From the NCBI RefSeq assembly GCF_001579845.1, contig NZ_CP007440.1, positions 1,240,001 through 1,304,000 of the forward strand: a DNA stretch of 64,000 bases, written 5' to 3'. Position 1 is the first letter of the stretch. Each line of letters opens with the position of its first letter. The position numbers and the translations under genes are program-made. The notes beneath the pieces are model-generated. The model was given only the letters and a program-made list of their open reading frames with translations. It did no database searches and was not told the origin of the DNA. The stretch is from Rhodoplanes sp. Z2-YC6860 (GTDB lineage: Bacteria > Pseudomonadota > Alphaproteobacteria > Rhizobiales > Xanthobacteraceae). This document shows, piece by piece, positions 9,143 through 16,976 of this stretch.

Positions 9143-10315
9143 CTACCCCGTACGAAACGCATCTTGAAAGACGCGATTCACGGTGTGCTCTTTCCGATCG
9201 CAACGGCAATCGTTCTTGGTCATCTTTTGATGCTGACTGTCGAGGAACGACCAGAAGTCAGTCGTGTCGTAGTCGTAGTAGGCATCCCAGAAATCGCGCG
9301 TCTGCAGATTGCCGAGCGCCATGTCCCGGAAATGCAGCGCCGCGGATTGGGAGCAATTCGCCAGCCAGCCATCGTAGCCGATGGTCGGGTAGATGAAGCG
9401 TGCGAAGCACGGCAAGGTCCGGCGCTCGGAAATCTGCTGGTCGCTGTCGTAGTCCAGCAGCAGCACCTTCGTGCGCTCGCCGGAAAACTGCGCCACGACC
9501 GGCTTGAGCCGTGCGTGAACCTGATCGATCTCCTGCCGGGTCATGATGATCGAGCCGTCTTCCTTTTCCATGCCGCGCGGCAGTTGCGGATAGGAAAAGC
9601 GGACCGAGTCCGCACCGGCTGCGATCAGATCGCGAATTCCCTTTTCCACCACGGCGGGATCGCTGTTCTCCCGGGTGAGGAGATAGTTTGTCGCGATATC
9701 GAGAACAGCGCCGCGCTCCCGGCGGCTCTTGTTCAAGCGCGCGATGTTGTCGACGACCTTGCTGTAGAGATCGGCTTTGGTCGTGACGCTGTGCGTGCGG
9801 TTGTAAGACTCCGGCGTTCCGGCATCGACACTGACCGTGATGTAATTGGTGTCGCGATTGGACGCCCGTGTCATCAGATCGACGAAGCGCGCACTGGCCC
9901 GCAGCAGTTTGGAATGTACGCCGATGACCTGGTTCAGTTCCTGCGACACGCCGATCAGATCGTCGATGTGCTCGTAGTTCAGCGGGTCGGTGGCGTAGCC
10001 CGCATAGATGATCTTGTCGACGCGGCCGTGCGGCCCGTTTGCAGTCTGCTTGATGAGATCGACGTAGCGCTCAGGCTTGAGGCGTTCGCCGGTGTTCTCG
10101 GAGGAGCCGCCGTAGCAGTACGAGCAGGGCATCCAGCAGATTTCGCGGCCCTTGATGCGGCCCGGCTGCACCTCGACCTGGTACGGCACCACGGTCTTGG
10201 CCAGGATTTGCTCGACCAGCACGTGCGCGTCGTCGAAATAGCGTGTGCGGTAGGCAATCCGCTCTGCGAGCCCCGAGGCGCGGCCTGCGCTTTGCACTGG
10301 TTCCAACACGCTCAT
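9143..10315 (-). CDS. Radical SAM enzyme of the glycan operon
   Basis: 390 aa with a CxxxCxxC cluster motif (CWMPCSYCYGG, about residues 57-67) that binds the [4Fe-4S]/SAM centre. A long TIM-barrel-type body follows (IIYAGYATDPLN, NYITVSVDAGTPESYN). The C-terminal region carries further Cys residues (LPCFARF, LANCSQ, DCRCDRKE), recalling a SPASM/Twitch auxiliary-cluster domain. The start at 10315 overlaps the methyltransferase stop by four bases (ATGA), arguing for translational coupling. Neighbours make NDP-sugars, so a sugar or lipid-linked glycan is a plausible substrate. A peptide substrate is the alternative, but no small precursor gene is seen. The exact subfamily is not recognised. Confidence 0.88.
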   Translation of the reverse strand: MSVLEPVQSAGRASGLAERIAYRTRYFDDAHVLVEQILAKTVVPYQVEVQPGRIKGREICWMPCSYCYGGSSENTGERLKPERYVDLIKQTANGPHGRVDKIIYAGYATDPLNYEHIDDLIGVSQELNQVIGVHSKLLRASARFVDLMTRASNRDTNYITVSVDAGTPESYNRTHSVTTKADLYSKVVDNIARLNKSRRERGAVLDIATNYLLTRENSDPAVVEKGIRDLIAAGADSVRFSYPQLPRGMEKEDGSIIMTRQEIDQVHARLKPVVAQFSGERTKVLLLDYDSDQQISERRTLPCFARFIYPTIGYDGWLANCSQSAALHFRDMALGNLQTRDFWDAYYDYDTTDFWSFLDSQHQKMTKNDCRCDRKEHTVNRVFQDAFRTG

Positions 10316-11574
10316 TCGGACAGGATCCGCAACTCCGGCAGCGGCAGTACGAACTTGGACTTGAGCCCCCGCTTGCGAAGATCGGCGCTGATCGGCTGCC
10401 AATAATGCCACGCCAGCAGGACAGTATAATCGGGCTGTTCCTTAAACAAGATCGAGTTTTCGACGACCGGAATATGCTTTCCGGGCAAATGCAACCCGAG
10501 TTTGAGGGATGTCGGCTGCTCGGCGATATAGGGCATCAATTCCCGGTCGATACCGACATAGTTCAGCAACGTTGCACAACGACCGGGGCAGGAATTTCCG
10601 ACGAAGCGCTGTTGTTTGGCCTCGGCTTCGACAGCCAGGTTGTAGAGGCTGCGTTTGGTCTGGAGCACCTTGGCACGGAACTGGTCGTAGATGGCGCTGT
10701 CGTAGAGACCCGCCTGGTGCTCTTCGGCGATGAGGTTGCTCAGCCCCGCCGACGCCGGCCGGTTCCGGCCCTTGGCCACGAACACACGAATCGAGCCGCC
10801 GTAGCTTGCGACGCGATAGGCGTCGACGACCGACAGATCGTAGTAGCTGAACAGCTGCAGCAGCGGCTTCATCGCATACGAGCGCAGATGCTCGTGGTAG
10901 ATGGAATCGTATTGCAGTTGCTCGATGATGTTCAGCAGGTAATGGTTCTCGATCACGAAGACGCCGTCGTCATCGAGCAGGCGTTCGACGCCGCGAATGA
11001 CCGAACCCAGCGACGCCATGTGCGCGAACATGTTCGTCGCGGTGATCAGCTTGGCCTTGCCGTGCTGACGCAGGATTTCATCGGCGAGCTTGTCGGTGAA
11101 GAACGACTGGATCGTGTCGATACCGTCTTCGACCGCAAACTTGGCCACGTTGGTCGGCTCGATTCCAAGCACCCGCATGCCTTGGCGTTTGAAGCCCTTC
11201 AGCAGCGTTCCGTCGTTGCTGCCGATGTCGATCACCAGCGAGTCTAACGGGATGTTGCAGCGCTTGACGAGATCGATGCTGAGCCGGTGATGATGATCGG
11301 CCAGCTCCTTGGTGATGCCTGAACGATAAGGATATTCCCGGTGGTACACCTTGCTCCCGTCGACGACGTAGTCGATCTGCACCAGGCCGCAATCACGACA
11401 CCGCACCATGCGCAGAGGATAGGTCTCTTCCGGTTCGTTCAACTGCGCGGCCGTCAGCAAGCTGTCGCAGGGGGCCTGGTGGCCCAGATCAAGAACCAGC
11501 TCGAGCTGCTTCGAATTGCAGACCTGGCAGAATGGCAGATGGCCTGGCTCAAAATCGTGAACTGGCGTCTTCAT
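10312..11574 (-). CDS. SAM-dependent C-methyltransferase, TylCIII/NovU-like
   Basis: 420 aa. An N-terminal zinc knuckle (FCQVCNS and RCRDCG, about residues 15-62) precedes a SAM-binding Rossmann domain (VIDIGSNDGTLL) and a C-terminal domain with YDSIYHEHLRSY. That His/Glu segment is typical of NDP-4-keto-hexose 3-C-methyltransferases. These add a methyl branch at C3 of a 4-keto-6-deoxy sugar nucleotide, which matches the dehydratase-like enzyme upstream in the same operon. It is 47 bases downstream of the Gfo/Idh gene and is coupled to the radical SAM gene. The exact sugar is not predictable. Confidence 0.88.
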   Translation of the reverse strand: MKTPVHDFEPGHLPFCQVCNSKQLELVLDLGHQAPCDSLLTAAQLNEPEETYPLRMVRCRDCGLVQIDYVVDGSKVYHREYPYRSGITKELADHHHRLSIDLVKRCNIPLDSLVIDIGSNDGTLLKGFKRQGMRVLGIEPTNVAKFAVEDGIDTIQSFFTDKLADEILRQHGKAKLITATNMFAHMASLGSVIRGVERLLDDDGVFVIENHYLLNIIEQLQYDSIYHEHLRSYAMKPLLQLFSYYDLSVVDAYRVASYGGSIRVFVAKGRNRPASAGLSNLIAEEHQAGLYDSAIYDQFRAKVLQTKRSLYNLAVEAEAKQQRFVGNSCPGRCATLLNYVGIDRELMPYIAEQPTSLKLGLHLPGKHIPVVENSILFKEQPDYTVLLAWHYWQPISADLRKRGLKSKFVLPLPELRILSE

Positions 11575-11621
11575 CGTTGAATCTCGCTACACTTCCTGCG
11601 ACGGCACGTCCAAGCGGCCTT

Positions 11622-12644
11622 TCAACTAGCCGACCGGCGGGCCAGCAGCAATGGCTCCATCAGCCGCTGCACGCGGAGTGCGTCCGCGAACGACGGCCGC
11701 GCTTCGCTGCCCGCCTGGATGGCCGCAACAAAGCGCTCGGCGATCCGGGCGGCCGGCGCGATGCGCGGATCCTCGCCCGGCTGCAACGCCGGCAAATCGG
11801 CGGGAACAGATGGAGTCGAGGGCGATGACTCGCCCCGGCGTTGGACCTGGAGCGTAAATTTGACCGGATTTGCAGTGGAATTGGCCAACGTCAGGGTTCC
11901 TTCGTCGCCGAGGAACTTGAGATGATGGCCGCCGCCGTTGAAAGCCACGTCACAGAGGACGACGGCGCCGGTGGCGCCGCCCGCGAATCTCATCTGCAAG
12001 CCCGCCAACGTGTCACCGCCGCTTTGACCGGGCGCCAGCGAGAGTTGACCAGACAACGCTTCGATCGTTCCGCAGAACCATTCGAGATAGTGCAGCGTGT
12101 GCGAACCAAAGTATTGCAGGACGCCGCCGCCACGGCCGCTGACCGTTTTCCAACTGCCGGTGTTGCGTGCGTGGTCATAGCTTTCAAACAGCCACGTCAC
12201 GACGACGTGCCTCAGAGGGCCGATGGCGCCTTGCTCCAGCAATGCCTTGGCGACGCGCCACGCAGCGAGCTCGGGGAAAATGAAATCGACGACCGCGGGC
12301 ACGCCGGCCTGGGCGGCCAACGAGGTCAATCGCTCTGCTTCTGCAACTGAGGTCGCCAAGGGCTTTTCGGCAAACACCGGGAGGCGGCGTTCGAGTGCGA
12401 ATTGAGCGACCGTCGCCTGCTGGTCGGGCGGCACCGCAATTGCGACCGCGTCGACATGCGTTCTAGCGAGCAGCGCTTCCAGACTGGGTGCGACGTCCTT
12501 GATGCCAAACGCTGCCGCAACCTTATCGCGGCGCGCAGCGCTCGGTGCACAGAGGCCTGCGATCTCGACATCGCGGCAGCGCCGGAATGCTGGGGCGAGG
12601 ACGTATCCGCCATACCCCGCGCCGACGATCGCGACCCGTGTCAT
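11622..12644 (-). CDS. Gfo/Idh/MocA-family oxidoreductase
   Basis: 340 aa NAD(P)-dependent dehydrogenase or reductase. It has the Rossmann motif VAIVGAGYGGYVLAP and the catalytic-Lys segment FAEKPLATS. Around residues 165-185 there is GGGVLQYFGSHTLHYLEW, whose His residues are in the usual substrate-site position. It lies three bases after the GT2 gene and before the C-methyltransferase. It is paralogous to, but clearly diverged from, the gene at 8196-9131. Two such enzymes in one operon suggest separate oxidation and reduction steps on the sugar nucleotide. Confidence 0.88.
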   Translation of the reverse strand: MTRVAIVGAGYGGYVLAPAFRRCRDVEIAGLCAPSAARRDKVAAAFGIKDVAPSLEALLARTHVDAVAIAVPPDQQATVAQFALERRLPVFAEKPLATSVAEAERLTSLAAQAGVPAVVDFIFPELAAWRVAKALLEQGAIGPLRHVVVTWLFESYDHARNTGSWKTVSGRGGGVLQYFGSHTLHYLEWFCGTIEALSGQLSLAPGQSGGDTLAGLQMRFAGGATGAVVLCDVAFNGGGHHLKFLGDEGTLTLANSTANPVKFTLQVQRRGESSPSTPSVPADLPALQPGEDPRIAPAARIAERFVAAIQAGSEARPSFADALRVQRLMEPLLLARRSAS

Positions 12645-12647
12645 CGC

Positions 12648-13616
12648 TCAGCCGGCTTTCGGCTTGGAGGGTTCGGGCGGAAAGTTGATTCGTTCCGACT
12701 CGATGACCTTCGAGCCGAATCTCACCTGCTGATGGATCGCCGCGATGTATTCGCCGAGAATTCCAAGGAAGAAGAGTTGAATGCCGGAGAAGAAAAACAG
12801 CGCGACGATCAATGTCGGAATGCCTGACTGGATCGATGACGTGCCGTGCACGACAAGAAAGATCAGATTGGCAATTGCGTAAATGACGCTCGCGGCCGCC
12901 AGCAGCAGGCCGGTGGCTGTCAGGATACGAATCGGCGCCTTGGTAAAGCCAAGCATGCCGTTGAGGCCGATATCGATCAGGGCCAACAGCCGGTTCTTGG
13001 AGACGCCGCGCCGGCGTGCGCGCCAGACATACGGAATCGAGTAGGGCCGGAAACCCGTATAGGCGATGAGACCGCGAATGTACGGGTTGTGGTCGTCGAA
13101 ACCTGTCACGGCGTCGCTGACCTGGCGATCGATCAGCTGGAATTCGCCGACGTCGGTGGGGATATCGATATTGGCGAGGCGCTTGACCGCCCGATAATAG
13201 AGCCAGCGGGTGGTGCTCATGACGGTGCCTTCATCGCGCTGGGTGCGCACGCCCTGAACGACCTTGTGTCCTTCTTCCCAGCGCTTGACGAATTCGACGA
13301 TGAGCTCCGGCGGGTCCTGCAGATCGACCGCCATCATCACCACGGTGGCATCGCCGCTCGATGCCTTCAGGGCGTTGAAGGTCGATCGAAGCGGGCCGAC
13401 GTTGCGGGCGTTGACGATGATCTTGACGCACGGATCGTCCTTGGCGATCTCGCGGAGGATATCGACGGTGTTGTCGGTCGACGAGTTGTCGGCGAAAATA
13501 TGCTCGCGCTCGTAGCCTGCGAGCGGTCCGGCAAACAGATCGCGTATCGCTTCGTAGCAGCTACGAACGTTGTTCGCCTCGTTGTAGCAAGGCGAAATGA
13601 TCGTAATGCGCTTCAT
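12648..13616 (-). CDS. Family 2 glycosyltransferase, polyprenyl-phosphate sugar transferase type
   Basis: 322 aa. The N-terminal GT-A domain has ISPCYNEANNV, FADNSSTDNT and the metal-binding/substrate segment MAVDLQDPPELI. Two C-terminal hydrophobic segments (about 232-260 and 266-293) anchor it in the membrane. This layout is that of DPM1/ArnC/GtrB enzymes, which move a sugar from an NDP donor to undecaprenyl phosphate on the cytoplasmic face. The following polytopic protein at 5244-7370 could be the cognate GT-C enzyme using the lipid-linked sugar outside (inference). It lies 18 bases after the dehydratase gene. Confidence 0.9.
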   Translation of the reverse strand: MKRITIISPCYNEANNVRSCYEAIRDLFAGPLAGYEREHIFADNSSTDNTVDILREIAKDDPCVKIIVNARNVGPLRSTFNALKASSGDATVVMMAVDLQDPPELIVEFVKRWEEGHKVVQGVRTQRDEGTVMSTTRWLYYRAVKRLANIDIPTDVGEFQLIDRQVSDAVTGFDDHNPYIRGLIAYTGFRPYSIPYVWRARRRGVSKNRLLALIDIGLNGMLGFTKAPIRILTATGLLLAAASVIYAIANLIFLVVHGTSSIQSGIPTLIVALFFFSGIQLFFLGILGEYIAAIHQQVRFGSKVIESERINFPPEPSKPKAG

Positions 13617-13634
13617 GTCGAGGCCCTGGTCGCT

Positions 13635-14633
13635 TCATCCGCCCGAGCGGCTGAGATACCCGCGATACCACTTCACCGTTTCGGCGAGCGCAAGATCGAA
13701 ATCGTGGCGCGGGCGCCAATCCAGGGTCGTTCGGGCCTTGTCGCAGTTCACCTGCATGAACCGGATTTCCGCCTTGGCGGTCTCGTTGATCTGCGGCTCG
13801 GTCTTCGAGTCCATCAGTGTCAGGATACGCCTGACGATATCGATGACCTCGATGTTGATCTCCTGCGAAAAATTGAACGGCTCGCCGCGGAGCTTGGGAT
13901 CGCGCGCGACGGCCTGCGCCAGCAGCAACTGGGTGTCGACCGCATCCTCGATATACAGGAAGTCCCGCGTGAACTTTCCGTCGGAGCGCAACACCACGGG
14001 CTCTCCGCGCGCGACCGATCGTATGGTTCCCGGGATGATCCGGTGCCAGTTGAAATCCCAGCCGCCGAAGTAGTTGGCGCATCGGGTCACGGCGACGGGA
14101 AGGCCGTACACCTTGCCATAGCTCTGCGCGAGCAGGTCTTGCGATGCCTTGGCGACCTCGTAGGGATGCCGCGGGGCGAGGTTTTGCGATTCGCGATATG
14201 GCACCGCCTGTGGCCCGTAGGCCTTGTCCGAGGACGAGACCACCGCGGCGCACTCCGGCGCGCGATGGCGAACGGCCTCGAGCAATTGCAGCGTGCCGTC
14301 GGTGGCGCTGCGGAAGCTTTCGGCCGGCCGGCGGTAAAAATCCTCAACGTCAGAATTGGCCGCGAGGTGAAAGAGTGCATCGATGGGGCCAGCATCGAAC
14401 GCCGCCTTGACGACATCCGGGGAGGCCATGTCGCCTGGGATGACGCGGCATTGAGCGGCAAGGTTTTCGACGGCGAACCGGCTTTGCGGCCGGTCGTTCC
14501 GCACGATCGCCAGCACGTCGGATTTGTATTCGAGCAGGCGGGCGACCAGCGATCCGCCCAGGAAGCCCGTCGCGCCCGTCACCAGGACACGTTTGCCTCG
14601 CCAGAATGACGGCTCCGGACCGGCGTCAGGCAC
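13635..14633 (-). CDS. NAD-dependent sugar dehydratase, CDP-glucose 4,6-dehydratase-like (SDR)
   Basis: 332 aa extended SDR. It has TGATGFLGGSL for NAD binding, SSSDKAYG for the catalytic Ser/Asp region and HPYEVAKAS for the YxxxK pair. The segment VTRCANYFGGWDFNWHRIIP strongly recalls RfbG CDP-glucose 4,6-dehydratases, making the 4-keto-6-deoxy intermediate that C-methyltransferases use. The start is GTG at 14633, overlapping the upstream epimerase by eight bases. A cytidylyltransferase-like gene later in the operon fits the CDP-sugar reading. dTDP- or GDP-linked substrates are less likely but possible. Confidence 0.85.
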   Translation of the reverse strand: MPDAGPEPSFWRGKRVLVTGATGFLGGSLVARLLEYKSDVLAIVRNDRPQSRFAVENLAAQCRVIPGDMASPDVVKAAFDAGPIDALFHLAANSDVEDFYRRPAESFRSATDGTLQLLEAVRHRAPECAAVVSSSDKAYGPQAVPYRESQNLAPRHPYEVAKASQDLLAQSYGKVYGLPVAVTRCANYFGGWDFNWHRIIPGTIRSVARGEPVVLRSDGKFTRDFLYIEDAVDTQLLLAQAVARDPKLRGEPFNFSQEINIEVIDIVRRILTLMDSKTEPQINETAKAEIRFMQVNCDKARTTLDWRPRHDFDLALAETVKWYRGYLSRSGG

Positions 14634-15672
14634 GAGCGCCGGTCCAGCGGAAATCCGCGTCGATCTGATTGCCGGCGCGCAGGTCCTGAATCCGCTTCAG
14701 CCGGATGAACTTGGCTCCGAGAAGTCTCTCTGGATCAGGTTCGTGCAGTTGCAGCCAGTCGCGCAGCTCGACGGCGCCTTTTTCCAGGTTCCATTGCGGG
14801 GCGAAGCCGGGAAGCTCCGTCAGCACGCGCGTGAAGTTGACGCGATAGCTCCGCGGATCGTTGCCGTTTTCGCCGGTGATTTCGATCTTGCAGTTCGGCA
14901 GCGTCGCAGCCGCGACCTCGGCGATCTGCCGCACCGAGTAATTGCAATCGATGCCACCGACATTGAACACCGTGTGGCGAAGGCTGCCGACCGGCGCCTG
15001 CGCGGCCGCAAGCGCGGCGCGGGAAATATCCTCGATGTGAACCATCGGCCGCCATGGCGTGCCGTCCGATAGCACGCGAATGACTCCGGTGGTGTAGCCA
15101 TAGGCCATCAGATTGTTCAGCACGAGATCAAGGCGCGTGCGCGGGCTGACGCCATAGGCCGTCGCGTTGCGCAGCATGATCGGCTCGAACGTCGCGTCGG
15201 CCAAGGCCTGCAACGCGGCTTCGCCGCTGACCTTCGACTTGGCATATGCGGAGACCGGTGCGAACGGCGCGCTCTCGTCAAGATCGCCGGCCGCCGCGCC
15301 GGACGCACCGTAAAGGGAGCACGAGGACGCCATGACAAAGCGGCGCACGCCCGCGCGCTTGGCCATCTGGCCGCAGCGGGCGGTGCCGCCGCCGTTGATG
15401 GCTTCCGTCTTGGCCGCAACGATGTCGCCGATCGGATCGTTCGAAAGCGCCGCCAGATGCACGACGGCGTCGATGCCGCGAAACGCCGATTCGTCGATGT
15501 CGCGGATGTCGCCTTTCAATTCGTGGTTCGGATAGCACTCCGCAGGAGCATCCTCGATCTGCTCCCGGAAGTATCCCGTGTCGTAACCGGTGACTTCATG
15601 CCCGGCTTTCCGGAACACCCGCGTCATGACCGGACCGATGTAGCCGCAATGCCCCGTGATCAGTACTCGCAT
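14626..15672 (-). CDS. NAD-dependent epimerase/dehydratase (extended SDR)
   Basis: 348 aa. The ATG at 15672 gives the clean SDR N-terminus MRVLITGHCGYIGP. The frame open further upstream runs through the tRNA-Ser gene and is rejected. Motifs are the glycine-rich TGHCGYIG, MASSCSLYG, and the YAKSK catalytic pair. It resembles UDP-glucose 4-epimerase-type SDRs of surface-sugar clusters. It is the first gene of the minus-strand glycan operon, with its 5' end about 125 bases downstream of tRNA-Ser, so the operon promoter should lie between 15673 and 15798. The exact substrate is unknown. Confidence 0.87.
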   Translation of the reverse strand: MRVLITGHCGYIGPVMTRVFRKAGHEVTGYDTGYFREQIEDAPAECYPNHELKGDIRDIDESAFRGIDAVVHLAALSNDPIGDIVAAKTEAINGGGTARCGQMAKRAGVRRFVMASSCSLYGASGAAAGDLDESAPFAPVSAYAKSKVSGEAALQALADATFEPIMLRNATAYGVSPRTRLDLVLNNLMAYGYTTGVIRVLSDGTPWRPMVHIEDISRAALAAAQAPVGSLRHTVFNVGGIDCNYSVRQIAEVAAATLPNCKIEITGENGNDPRSYRVNFTRVLTELPGFAPQWNLEKGAVELRDWLQLHEPDPERLLGAKFIRLKRIQDLRAGNQIDADFRWTGARA

Positions 15673-15798
15673 CTGTTGCGAACTCTCTTCCCGACGATGT
15701 CTGCTGCGGGAGGTGTGTAGCGTATAAGTGGAGCGGCTTGAAGCCGCGTCACATGATCTGTTGAGGGGGCAGGAGAGGCCGGCTGGCGGCGATTTGAC

Positions 15799-15888
15799 TG
15801 GCGGAGAGAGTGGGATTCGAACCCACGATACGGTTTCCCGTATACACGCTTTCCAAGCGTGCGCCTTAAGCCACTCGGCCATCTCTCC
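15799..15888 (-). tRNA. tRNA-Ser (GGA)
   Basis: Reading the minus strand, the acceptor stem GGAGAGA pairs with TCTCTCC before discriminator G and an encoded CCA (15799-15801). The D-arm region is GGCCGAGTGGCTTAAGGC, and the anticodon loop TTGGAAA gives anticodon GGA. There is a long variable arm (GTATACGGGAAACCGTATC region) as expected of a class II serine tRNA, and the T arm contains GGTTCGAATCC. It lies upstream of the glycan operon on the same strand. Confidence 0.97.
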
Positions 15889-16006
15889 GGCGCCCGTGTC
15901 ATGAAGGCCCGGACGACTTTTTTCAAGTCCTGAGCGCCGGCATGCGCCCGTGTTTCCTAAGGAAGTCCCACCAAGGCGGATTTTATGGCTGAACACCTCT
16001 GTTCCG

Positions 16007-16030
16007 GGTCATATCCAATGAGATACAACG
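16007..16030. promoter_or_regulatory. Degenerate ModE box upstream of modA
   Basis: GGTCATAT, an 8-base spacer, then ATACAACG. Compared with the E. coli ModE half-sites CGTTATAT and ATATAACG, the left arm matches 6 of 8 and the right arm 7 of 8, with the same 8-base spacer. It ends 19 bases before the modA ATG, where repressor binding would block the promoter. Supported by the much better copy at 16941-16966 and by a ModE-type gene at 18387. Confidence 0.5.
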
Positions 16031-16049
16031 GGCTCTCCGGGAGTGTCCG

Positions 16050-16871
16050 ATGCGGATTATCTTCTCTTCTGGCTTGTTCTCTCTGAGCTTGGCGCTTTGC
16101 ATGACGATCACCACGGTCCGGGCGGCCAACGACACTGTGCAGCTTTACGCCGCCGGCAGCCTGCGCAGCGCGCTGACCGATGTCGGCCGCGCGTTCAAGG
16201 CCGCGACCGGCACGACGGTGGAGGCCAAGTTCGGGCCGTCCGGATTGCTCAAGGACGAGATCGCAGGCGGCGCCAAGGCCGAGGTCTTTGCCGCCGCCAA
16301 CATGGAGCATCCGCAGGCGCTCGCCACGGCAAAGCGGGGCGGGCCGGTGGTGCTGTTTGCGCGCAACGAGTTGTGCGCGCTGGTCAGCCCCACGCTCGCG
16401 GTGACGTCCGAGACGCTGCTCGACGCGATGCTCGATCCCAAGGTCAAGCTCGGCACCTCGACGCCGCGCTCGGATCCTTCCGGCGACTACACGTTCGAGA
16501 TGTTCCGCAAAGCCGAAGCGCTCAAGCCCGGCGCGCAGGCCACGCTGGAGAAGAAGGCGCTGCAATTGATGGGCGGTGCATCGAGCGTGACGCCGCCGCC
16601 CGGGCGGCTCGTCTACAGCTGGCATATCGAGGAGGGCCGCGCCGACATGTTCCTCGCGTATTGCACGGCGACCCGCGAGGCGCAGAGGCACAGTCCGGAT
16701 ATGAAGGTCGTGGCGCTGCCCCATGCGCTCGCCGTCGGCGCCGACTACGGGCTGACCGTGATCGAGGGCGCGTCATCCGCGGCCTATCGTTTCGCGATGT
16801 TCATTCTGTCGGTCGAAGGGCAGCGGATTCTCGCGGGCTACGGTTTCGGCGCGCCCGGTCTGCCGCAATAG
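16050..16871 (+). CDS. modA: Molybdate-type ABC transporter substrate-binding protein (ModA family)
   Basis: 273 aa with a Sec signal peptide ending near VRAAND, then LYAAGSLRSALTDVGRAF and FGPSGLLKDEIAGGA. These Ser-containing segments bind the oxyanion in ModA/WtpA proteins. VFAAANMEHPQALA and LGTSTPRSDPSGDYTFEMF follow as in the family. No ModB permease or ModC ATPase is next to it; the only importer nearby is the FecCD-type system at 18884-21708. It is the first plus-strand gene of the molybdenum island, preceded by a likely ModE box. Affinity for molybdate versus tungstate cannot be read from sequence. Confidence 0.85.
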   Translation: MRIIFSSGLFSLSLALCMTITTVRAANDTVQLYAAGSLRSALTDVGRAFKAATGTTVEAKFGPSGLLKDEIAGGAKAEVFAAANMEHPQALATAKRGGPVVLFARNELCALVSPTLAVTSETLLDAMLDPKVKLGTSTPRSDPSGDYTFEMFRKAEALKPGAQATLEKKALQLMGGASSVTPPPGRLVYSWHIEEGRADMFLAYCTATREAQRHSPDMKVVALPHALAVGADYGLTVIEGASSAAYRFAMFILSVEGQRILAGYGFGAPGLPQ

Positions 16872-16940
16872 AGAGGTATCCGGAGCGCGGCCACCATGAC
16901 GCTTTCGGGGCTTGTTTCTCTTCGGAAGAGCGTGTCATAG

Positions 16941-16966
16941 TCGCTATATCTTGTCAGATATAGCGA
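16941..16966. promoter_or_regulatory. ModE box (molybdate-responsive operator), perfect inverted repeat
   Basis: TCGCTATAT and ATATAGCGA form a perfect 9-base inverted repeat around the 8-base spacer CTTGTCAG. This is the half-site sequence and spacing of E. coli ModE operators. It ends 10 bases before the ATG of the DUF2325 gene, overlapping where its promoter or ribosome site should be. A ModE-type DNA-binding protein is encoded 1.4 kb downstream. Confidence 0.8.
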
Positions 16967-16976
16967 GCGTATCGGC

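Noticed and set aside
15660-15996. Open frames running through the tRNA-Ser gene
   Set aside because: The tRNA is structurally complete with encoded CCA; the frames contain tRNA sequence and have no family signature. The epimerase start was set at 15672 for this reason.
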